From contig JAEEII010000129.1 of assembly GCA_016281295.1 (NCBI GenBank), positions 1-5,613 on the forward strand: 5,613 bases of DNA, written 5' to 3'. Positions within the stretch are counted from its first letter, which is position 1. Every line of letters starts with the position of its first letter. The position numbers and the translations under genes were made by a program. Source of the DNA: Bacteroidales bacterium. GTDB taxonomy: Bacteria; Bacteroidota; Bacteroidia; Bacteroidales; F082. Shown here one piece after another: positions 1 to 5,097 of the stretch. Below the pieces are notes generated by a model. It did not search any database and had not been told where the DNA came from. It saw nothing but the letters and a program-made list of their open reading frames with translations.

Positions 1-353
1 CCAACGCCTACGACATCGTGATGAATGGCGTGGAGGTGGGCGGTGGTTCCATCCGTATCCACGACCGCACCTTGCAAAACAAGATGTTCCACACCTTGGG
101 CTTCACCGACGAGAAGGCTCAAGAGCAGTTCGGCTTCCTGATGGGTGCTTTCGAGTACGGTGCTCCGCCTCACGCTGGTCTCGCCTTCGGCTTCGACCGT
201 CTCTGCTCCCTCTTCGGTGGCGCCGACTCGATCCGCGACTTCATCGCCTTCCCGAAGAACAACGCTGGCCGCGACGTGATGAGCGGCTCGCCCGCACCAA
301 TCGCACCAGAACAACTGGACGAGTTGCAGATTGCGTTGAATCTGAAAGGATAA
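1..353 (+). CDS. aspS: Aspartyl-tRNA synthetase, C-terminal end (5' truncated by window)
   Basis: This is the last ~116 residues of a class II aminoacyl-tRNA synthetase that charges tRNA-Asp with aspartate in the cytoplasm. The first complete codon begins at base 3 and the stop is TAA at 351-353. Visible hallmarks are [14 protein letters not shown], the segment [15 protein letters not shown], which is class II motif 3 with its ATP-binding Arg, and the AspRS tail segment [18 protein letters not shown]. The pattern is that of bacterial AspRS; the anticodon-binding and GAD insertion domains lie upstream of the window. Codon use is GC-rich (33 of 60 bases are G/C in 61-120), unlike the genes that follow. 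Its stop codon overlaps the start of the next gene by one base (TAATG). The identification is firm; only the 5' part is missing. Confidence 0.96.
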   Translation, partial: NAYDIVMNGVEVGGGSIRIHDRTLQNKMFHTLGFTDEKAQEQFGFLMGAFEYGAPPHAGLAFGFDRLCSLFGGADSIRDFIAFPKNNAGRDVMSGSPAPIAPEQLDELQIALNLKG

Positions 354-355
354 TG
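345..355 (+). promoter_or_regulatory. aspS stop / nuclease start overlap (TAATG)
   Basis: The aspS stop TAA (351-353) and the nuclease ATG (353-355) share one A, preceded by AAAGGA at 345-350. Such overlaps usually allow terminating ribosomes to restart on the next frame. There is no room for a promoter between the genes, so the R-M genes need either read-through from aspS or a promoter inside the aspS coding region; none was recognised there. Coupling is inferred. Confidence 0.45.
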
Positions 356-988
356 AAGCCTAAACTTACCATAAAAAAACTGAAAGCTGAAGCCCAACGG
401 TTTTGCTTTACAGAATCCAAGATTCAAAATCCGGATTTGTTTGGGGTAACTGATGGGAAAGCTGTTGGAACTTATGTTGAGCATAAGTTCCAACAGCAAT
501 TGGCTTCAAAGTATTTGGTGGAAATAGGTTCTTCAGAAAGAGGAATAGATTTGCCTTCCGAGGATATACTCACCGATATCAAGGTCACCTCTATTAAACA
601 ACCGCAGTCGTCATGTCCTTTCAAGGATGCCAAACAAAAGATATTCGGATTGGGATATAATCTGTTGGTGTTTGTTTATGACAAAAAAGACGACCCACTT
701 ACAAAAACCACAACACTGGATTTTGTAAGTTGTTCTTTTATCAAGAAGGAACGTACTGCTGATTACACTACTACCTTTCGTTTGCGCGAAATGATTGCTG
801 ACGGGGCAAATGAAGAAGATATTGCAGCGTTTTTGAGGGATAGGTATTATTCTAATGATGATGAGATACTGAATCAAACAGCCAAACTGGTTTTGGAAAC
901 AAAACCACAACAAGGGTATTTGAGTTGTTATATACCACAATCAAAATTCATGTATCAACAGGTTTGTAATCTTTATGCAAGTTATTAA
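353..988 (+). CDS. Putative type II restriction endonuclease, PD-(D/E)XK type (211 aa)
   Basis: The protein probably cuts DNA at the site protected by the adjacent methyltransferase. A PD-(D/E)XK-like core is visible: Glu43 in YVEHKF, Asp66 in RGIDLPS, then Asp75-Ile76-Lys77 in LTDIKVTS, followed by QPQSS (83-87) and a hydrophobic core strand YNLLVFVYDKKDD (102-114). The D-x-K spacing after a GID turn is typical of these nucleases. The sequence resembles database proteins annotated only as 'restriction endonuclease'; I cannot name a prototype or a recognition site. There is no signal peptide or membrane segment. The ATG at 353 shares its A with the aspS TAA. An AAAGGA run ends two bases before the ATG, too close for a standard Shine-Dalgarno. 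The 3' end overlaps the methyltransferase gene by 14 bases. The gene is AT-rich compared with aspS, which suggests transfer. The function is inferred from fold motifs and context. Confidence 0.75.
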   Translation: MKPKLTIKKLKAEAQRFCFTESKIQNPDLFGVTDGKAVGTYVEHKFQQQLASKYLVEIGSSERGIDLPSEDILTDIKVTSIKQPQSSCPFKDAKQKIFGLGYNLLVFVYDKKDDPLTKTTTLDFVSCSFIKKERTADYTTTFRLREMIADGANEEDIAAFLRDRYYSNDDEILNQTAKLVLETKPQQGYLSCYIPQSKFMYQQVCNLYASY

Positions 989-2240
989 TTCAGAAATATC
1001 AAATATCAAATTGTCAGATTTTCAAGAAGAGGTTGAAAGTCAGACTGGTGTGGGGTTTTTTAGTGAGACTTCATACGAGAATAAGTTGGCTGTTTTAAGT
1101 CAATACTTGCATAATGGAATAATAAATGGGATTGAGAATAAAGAGGAGGTTGTTTTGGCCATCCTTGATTTTTTGGAAAGGAAGAAAGGTGTCAATCCCA
1201 ACCATGACTTTGAGCTTTCAAAGGAATCTGCTTTCATGGTCGCTGAGAATCCTGTCCAATATAATTTATTCTCTGATTTTTTTAATGTCCCATTCCCTAA
1301 TCCGAAACAAGGAAGGTTTACATTAATCGATTTGTTTGCTGGGATTGGAGGTATTCGATTGCCTTTTAATGAATTAGGTTATAGCTGTGTTTTTTCGTCT
1401 GAATGGGATAAATATGCTCAACAAACCTATTTTTCCAATTTTGGTGAGATGCCTTTTGGTGATATTACAAAAGAATCAACAAAGAAATATATTCCGAAAC
1501 ATTTCGATTTGTTATTGGCAGGATTTCCATGTCAGGCTTTTTCTATTATGGGCAAGATGAAAGGTTTCGAGGATGTTCGAGGCACTATGTTTTTTGAAGT
1601 GGCTACTATTCTTGACCAACATAAGCCACAGGCCCTATTATTGGAGAATGTAAAACAGTTGACAACGCATGACCAAGGAAGAACTTTTAAGACAATCTTA
1701 CGTATTCTTAATGAATTGGGTTATCATGTCAAGTGGAAAGTGTTGAATGCTCTTGATTTCGGGTTGCCACAGAAAAGAGAGCGTGTTATTATTGTTGGGT
1801 TTAGGGATAAGGAACTTATTGATTCATTTACTTTTGATTTTAAGAAACAACCTTATTCACTCAATAAAGTTTTGGAATCAGATGATAAAGTTGACACTTC
1901 GCTTTTTGCATCTGAACGAATTATAGAAAAACGCAGAAAGCAAACTGAAGGGAAACGCATTTTTTATCCTTCTATTTGGCATGAGAACAAGGCTGGTAAT
2001 GTATCAGTACTTGATTATGCCTGTGCGTTAAGAACTGGAGCAAGTTATAATTATTTGCTTGTTAATGGGAAACGGCGGCCTTCATCGCGAGAATTACTTC
2101 GATTGCAAGGCTTTCCAGACAATTATCGCATTACTGTTTCACACGGAGAAATCCGTCGGCAAACAGGAAATAGTGTTGCTGTACCCATGATTCGACAAAT
2201 AGCAATTAAAATGGATTCAATCTTAAAACAACAAGTATAA
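975..2240 (+). CDS. DNA (cytosine-5-)-methyltransferase of a type II R-M system (421 aa)
   Basis: The enzyme transfers a methyl group from S-adenosylmethionine to C5 of cytosine within the R-M target. All major C5-methyltransferase motifs are present in order: motif I DLFAGIGG (119-126), motif II SSEWDKYAQQTY, motif III GDI, motif IV GFPCQAFS with catalytic Cys186, motif VI ENV (224-226), motif VIII QKRERVIIVGF (from 266), a target-recognition region at about 280-367, motif IX SRELLRLQGF (371-380) and motif X TGNSVAVP (397-404). The core is close to M.HhaI in pattern. The ~115-residue N-terminal extension before motif I is much longer than that of M.HhaI and has no domain I can name. The ATG at 975 lies inside the upstream nuclease gene (14-base overlap), and one base separates its stop from the next ATG, so all three genes are likely co-transcribed. 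The gene looks intact. Its base specificity cannot be deduced. Confidence 0.96.
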   Translation: MQVINSEISNIKLSDFQEEVESQTGVGFFSETSYENKLAVLSQYLHNGIINGIENKEEVVLAILDFLERKKGVNPNHDFELSKESAFMVAENPVQYNLFSDFFNVPFPNPKQGRFTLIDLFAGIGGIRLPFNELGYSCVFSSEWDKYAQQTYFSNFGEMPFGDITKESTKKYIPKHFDLLLAGFPCQAFSIMGKMKGFEDVRGTMFFEVATILDQHKPQALLLENVKQLTTHDQGRTFKTILRILNELGYHVKWKVLNALDFGLPQKRERVIIVGFRDKELIDSFTFDFKKQPYSLNKVLESDDKVDTSLFASERIIEKRRKQTEGKRIFYPSIWHENKAGNVSVLDYACALRTGASYNYLLVNGKRRPSSRELLRLQGFPDNYRITVSHGEIRRQTGNSVAVPMIRQIAIKMDSILKQQV

Positions 2241-2241
2241 A

Positions 2242-2976
2242 ATGGATCATCCCAAGCTAAGAGACTCAAAACGATTGTTGACACGTGAACCCTATCCGAT
2301 TAATGAGATTCCTGAAGAGATCATCAAAAAAATCGGGAAAAAAATTGTTTACTTGTTATGTGTTGGTTATAAAGACCTTTCCGGCGATGAATGGGGTAAT
2401 GTTTTTGCTGAGGCCATAGGTGGTGTACATTTACAGTCACCAGTAGGCATTGCCGATGTAACTTTCGATAAAATGGCTTGGTCTATGAAAACGGTAAAGT
2501 CAAAAACTCCTCATCGAGGTAATGCTTATGTACGTTTAATAAGCGGGCGTTGTTCCCCTGACTATTCATATGGAATTAGTGACCCCCATAAGGATATTGA
2601 GGCAACGGGTCGTGCTGTATTGAACATTTGGAATGAAAGAGTTAACATCGCCCAAGACTATTATAATCCATTACGGACTTCTATACTGGTACGAAATGAA
2701 AATTTGTTGACTTTTTCTCTGTTTGAAGAAGAAAACCATCGCTATGTAGCAAGTGCCTATCGATGGGAAGAAAACAGAAATGGTAATTTAATTGGAATTG
2801 AAATAGAAACTGGTTTAAGGCGCTTTACATGGCAACCGCATGGTTCCCAATTCACTATTCATACTCAAATTCCCCCCAATGCGGTCAAGTTCAAAATCAA
2901 ACGACCACCTCAACTTGATATCGAAGAAACATTGAAGCAAATCAATTACAATGATGATTGGGTGGAAATACTCTAA
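2242..2976 (+). CDS. Probable second restriction endonuclease or R-M-associated nuclease (244 aa)
   Basis: I do not recognise a named family with certainty. The position one base after the methyltransferase stop, the size, and a nuclease-like central segment suggest a type II restriction enzyme. Candidate active-site residues are Glu57 in VFAEAIGG, Asp72 in GIADVTF and Lys83 in AWSMKTVK. This would give D-x(10)-K with Ser81 where Asp or Glu is usual, a variation known in the PD-(D/E)XK superfamily. Other strongly patterned segments are SGRCSPDYSYGISDPHKDIE (101-120), VLNIWNERVNIA (126-137) and RFTWQPHGSQFTI (194-206). There is no signal peptide, transmembrane segment or helix-turn-helix that I can see. 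It shows no obvious similarity to the 211-aa nuclease upstream. Alternatives are the true cognate restriction enzyme, with the upstream protein as accessory, or one subunit of a two-protein enzyme. The composition is AT-rich like its two partners. Confidence 0.62.
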   Translation: MDHPKLRDSKRLLTREPYPINEIPEEIIKKIGKKIVYLLCVGYKDLSGDEWGNVFAEAIGGVHLQSPVGIADVTFDKMAWSMKTVKSKTPHRGNAYVRLISGRCSPDYSYGISDPHKDIEATGRAVLNIWNERVNIAQDYYNPLRTSILVRNENLLTFSLFEEENHRYVASAYRWEENRNGNLIGIEIETGLRRFTWQPHGSQFTIHTQIPPNAVKFKIKRPPQLDIEETLKQINYNDDWVEIL

Positions 2977-3003
2977 TTGTCGTTACAAGATAAAACACTG
3001 AAT

Positions 3004-3723
3004 ATGAAAAATACTGTTTTTTTATTGTTGTCATTCCTATTGATGTCAACCTTAATATTTCTTGATTCTTGTTCAACAAGCAAAAAAACACCAACTCAAA
3101 AAGAATATGCTGGCGTCAATTTTAACGCTCCTAATTATGAAAGGATAAAGGATGAAGTTCACTCCAACTATAGTGAATTCTACTATCCTGAATTGCTGAA
3201 ACGTTTCCAAGCAGTGGATACGACCTTGACTCTTGAACAAGTCCGTCACTTTTATTATGGTGCGGCCATGCTGCCTGATTACAATCCTTACCAAACTGAT
3301 TTGTCGAAAGAGTTAAAAGAAGCATTGGAAAAAAACGATTTGCAACAAGCGGCTTCTATTATTGATAAACAATTAACCAAGACTCCTACTAATTTGAGGT
3401 TTTATTTACAGAAAACAATGGTTAATAGTAGTTTATATGGGGAAGAATCCAAAGAAGCCGAAGATGCGTTTTCTCAATTCAACATGCTTTTGTCGGCCAT
3501 TCTTTCTTCTGGAAATGGAAAATCGACGGAATCTGCTATTTATGTCACTAACATCGCCGATGAATACGGCATCCTTTCATTTTTGGGTCTTACTCCCACG
3601 ATGCAGTCGCTAATCAAGGAAAAAGGAGAATTATACGATCGGTTGGAATTAAAGAACAACGAAATAGGTCTGAAAACGTTATATTTCAATACTACTATCA
3701 TGCAAAAGGCGTTTGAGAAATAG
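3004..3723 (+). CDS. Predicted DUF4919-like lipoprotein (239 aa)
   Basis: A secreted lipid-anchored protein of unknown function. The N-terminus MKNTVFLLLSFLLMSTLIFL is a lipoprotein signal peptide, followed by L20-D21-S22-C23, a lipobox with Cys23 as the lipidated residue. The residues after Cys (STSKK) are not acidic, so the usual Bacteroidota surface-export signal is not evident. The mature part fits the Bacteroidota family DUF4919: an NYERIKDEV segment, FYYPELLKRFQAVDTTLTLE, YYGAAMLPDYNPY, a helical middle, then GNGKSTESAIYVTNIADEY, LGLTPTMQSL and a C-terminal strand LKTLYFNTT. I chose ATG 3004 over the in-frame TTG at 2977 because it places the signal peptide at the N-terminus. The gap from the previous stop is 27 bases with no clear promoter, so read-through from the R-M genes is possible. 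Composition matches the R-M cluster (21 of 60 bases G/C in 3301-3360). A restriction role is not supported. Confidence 0.82.
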   Translation: MKNTVFLLLSFLLMSTLIFLDSCSTSKKTPTQKEYAGVNFNAPNYERIKDEVHSNYSEFYYPELLKRFQAVDTTLTLEQVRHFYYGAAMLPDYNPYQTDLSKELKEALEKNDLQQAASIIDKQLTKTPTNLRFYLQKTMVNSSLYGEESKEAEDAFSQFNMLLSAILSSGNGKSTESAIYVTNIADEYGILSFLGLTPTMQSLIKEKGELYDRLELKNNEIGLKTLYFNTTIMQKAFEK

Positions 3724-3728
3724 TTTTG
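3721..3728 (+). promoter_or_regulatory. Possible Bacteroidota -7 element upstream of pfkA
   Basis: TAGTTTTG matches the Bacteroidota -7 consensus TAnnTTTG, and its first three bases are the stop codon of the lipoprotein gene. No TTTG lies at the expected distance upstream; the only nearby one is at 3712-3715, too close. It would give pfkA a leader of roughly 70 bases. A single half-site match is weak evidence. Confidence 0.22.
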
Positions 3729-3756
3729 ATCTTTCGCCAAATCGTTCCACTTTTAG

Positions 3757-3795
3757 AGAATAACACACTACTGTATCAAATAATAAAGAATAACA
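3757..3795 (+). repeat. 9-bp direct repeat in the pfkA leader
   Basis: The sequence AGAATAACA occurs at 3757-3765 and again at 3787-3795, start points 30 bases apart, in the AT-rich gap between the lipoprotein gene and pfkA. The second copy ends 12 bases before the pfkA ATG. The run ATAAATAAATG at the start is the A/T-rich context usual for Bacteroidota genes. The copies could be an operator or chance in an A/T-rich stretch. Confidence 0.4.
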
Positions 3796-3807
3796 AATCA
3801 TAAATAA

Positions 3808-4902
3808 ATGAAAAGACTACTCGTATTAACCGGTGGCGGCGACTGTCCAGGCTTGAACGCCGTGATTCGCGCCATCGTCAAAAGAGCTGCCCAAGAGAAG
3901 GATTGGGAAGTGCTCGGTAGTATTCAAGCCTATAACGGCATCCTGTGGGAACCCACTGAGGTCGTCAGGCTGACCCCGGAGTCGGTGCGCGGCATCCACT
4001 TCCGCGGTGGCACCATCATCGAGACCACCAACAAAGGCGGTCCGTTCAGCTGGCCAGTCAAGAACAACGACGGCACCTGGACCACCGTTGACCGCTCCGA
4101 CGAGATGCTTCGCAAACTGCAATACATGGGCATCGACGCCGTGATTAGCATCGGTGGCGACGGCTCACAACGCATCTCGCAGAAGCTCTATGAGAAAGGC
4201 TTGAACATCATAGGTGTGCCTAAGACCATCGACAACGACCTCTCCATGACGGAATGCACCTTCGGCTTCCAGACCGCGGTGCAGATCGCCACCGAAGCCG
4301 TGGATAAACTCGTGACGACCGCAGCGTCCCACAACCGTGTCTTCATCCTTGAAGTGATGGGTCGCGACGCCGGATGGATCGCCCTGCACAGCGCCATCGC
4401 CGGCGGTGCCGAGGTGTGCCTCCTCCCGGAGTTCCCCTACGACATCAACGTGGTGAAGGAACGCCTGGAACGCCGCTTCAACCACGACCGTGGCTTCGCC
4501 GTCATTGTGGCCTCCGAAGGCGCACGCCCGAAAGACGGACAACAGATCTTCGAGATCAGCACCGAAGTGGGTTACGAGAACAAAAAACTCGGCGGCATCG
4601 GTCGCGCCCTCATCAGCCAACTGAAAGCGGCAGGCTTCAACCACGACCTCCGCGAAACCATCTTGGGTCACCTGCAACGTGGCGGCGTGCCTATCGCCTA
4701 CGACCGTGTGCTCTCCTCGGAGTTCGGCGTGAAAGCCTTCGAGATGGTACTCAACGGCCAATTCGGACAGATGGTGGCTTACCATCATCCTAACCTGGTC
4801 GCCGTGCCGTTAGCCGAAGCCATCGCCAAACCCAACCTGGTCACCATCGACAGCGACCTGGTGAATACGGCTAAGGGACTGGATATCTCACTGGGTATCT
4901 AA
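3808..4902 (+). CDS. pfkA: 6-phosphofructokinase, probably ATP-dependent (364 aa)
   Basis: Glycolytic enzyme that phosphorylates fructose 6-phosphate to fructose 1,6-bisphosphate in the cytoplasm. Family landmarks in order: GGGDCPGLN (9-17) of the nucleotide-binding loop, IGGDGS (115-120), PKTIDNDL (138-145) with catalytic base Asp142, EVMGRDAGW (182-190) with the substrate-binding Met-Gly-Arg at 184-186, SEGARP (236-241), and LGHLQRGG (286-293) with His288 and Arg291 for the sugar phosphate. Gly119 sits where ATP enzymes have Gly and pyrophosphate enzymes have Asp (E. coli 104). Lys139 sits where E. coli has Gly124 and pyrophosphate enzymes have Lys. This Gly/Lys mix is typical of the mixed 'group III' enzymes, so ATP is the likely donor but the call is not absolute. 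The protein is longer than the 320 residues of E. coli PfkA. ATG 3808 has an A-rich upstream. Its GC-rich codon use matches aspS and rnhA. Confidence 0.95.
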   Translation: MKRLLVLTGGGDCPGLNAVIRAIVKRAAQEKDWEVLGSIQAYNGILWEPTEVVRLTPESVRGIHFRGGTIIETTNKGGPFSWPVKNNDGTWTTVDRSDEMLRKLQYMGIDAVISIGGDGSQRISQKLYEKGLNIIGVPKTIDNDLSMTECTFGFQTAVQIATEAVDKLVTTAASHNRVFILEVMGRDAGWIALHSAIAGGAEVCLLPEFPYDINVVKERLERRFNHDRGFAVIVASEGARPKDGQQIFEISTEVGYENKKLGGIGRALISQLKAAGFNHDLRETILGHLQRGGVPIAYDRVLSSEFGVKAFEMVLNGQFGQMVAYHHPNLVAVPLAEAIAKPNLVTIDSDLVNTAKGLDISLGI

Positions 4903-4903
4903 A

Positions 4904-5073
4904 CGGCGAATTATTAGTGATGTCGGCGAATTAGGCGAATTAAGCGAATTATTAGTGATGTCGGCGAATTAAGCGAATTATTTATAGTTGGTTGATTCGC
5001 TAAATTCGCCGAAGAGAAAAAGAAATTCGCCAAATTCGCTAAATTCGCCGAAAAAAGAAAAAGAAATTCGCCG
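4904..5073. repeat. Nested inverted-repeat array of 9-bp units between pfkA and rnhA
   Basis: Twelve copies of a 9-bp unit fill most of this gap. The left arm has (G/A)GCGAATTA units in groups of one (4905-4913), three (4925-4951) and two (4963-4980), separated by two identical 11-base spacers, TTAGTGATGTC. The right arm has the reverse complement type, mostly AAATTCGC(C/T), in groups of two (4993-5010), three (5023-5049) and one (5064-5072), separated by purine-only spacers of 12 and 14 bases. The groups mirror each other (1-3-2, 2-3-1), so three stems can stack with internal loops where the spacers face each other. Each group is also closed by a C-G pair (4904/5073, 4924/5050, 4962/5011). 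No protein-coding gene is supported here. Function is unknown; candidates are an mRNA 3' structure for pfkA, a REP/MITE-like element, or a protein-binding array. Confidence 0.85.
4961..5012 (+). other. Central stem-loop of the inverted-repeat array
   Basis: Bases 4961-4980 can pair with 4993-5012: 18 Watson-Crick pairs, one G-U wobble (4979 with 4994) and one A-A mismatch (4971 with 5002), around a 12-base loop. It lies about 60 bases after the pfkA stop, so it may end or protect the pfkA transcript. No U-tract follows on either strand, so it is not a standard intrinsic terminator. Confidence 0.6.
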
Positions 5074-5097
5074 TAGAACCCGTCGAGACTTATTTCT

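Larger units (their letters stand above)
353..3723. other. Probable acquired block: R-M cluster plus lipoprotein gene
   Basis: The four genes here are AT-rich (21 of 60 bases G/C in both 1321-1380 and 3301-3360), while the flanking housekeeping genes are GC-rich (33 of 60 in 61-120 and 37 of 60 in 4261-4320). The change on the left is abrupt, at the aspS stop codon; on the right it falls in the gap before pfkA. R-M genes are frequently transferred, so acquisition is the simplest explanation. No integrase, transposase, tRNA gene or flanking direct repeat is visible, and the mechanism of insertion is unknown. Whether the lipoprotein gene arrived with the R-M genes or belongs to an older AT-rich stretch is not resolved. 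Confidence 0.55.

Noticed and set aside
2242..2976. Vsr-type mismatch endonuclease next to the methyltransferase
   Set aside because: At 244 aa the protein is longer than Vsr (about 150 aa) and I see none of the Vsr signature segments.
2977..3003. Upstream in-frame TTG start for the lipoprotein gene
   Set aside because: It would put nine residues (SLQDKTLN-type) in front of the signal peptide. ATG 3004 gives a standard lipoprotein N-terminus.
4165..4788. 207-aa open frame on the - strand
   Set aside because: It lies entirely antisense to pfkA, whose motifs are complete. Its His/Val/Glu-rich composition is that of a GC-rich antisense shadow, with no recognisable domain.
4983..4990. TATAGTTG as a -7 element for rnhA
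   Set aside because: It has one mismatch to TAnnTTTG, no upstream TTTG at the right distance, and lies in the loop of the palindrome.
4904..5073. CRISPR array
   Set aside because: The units are 9 bp, the spacers are identical or purine-only and 11-14 bases long, and the units invert halfway. None of this fits CRISPR repeats and spacers, and no cas gene is present.
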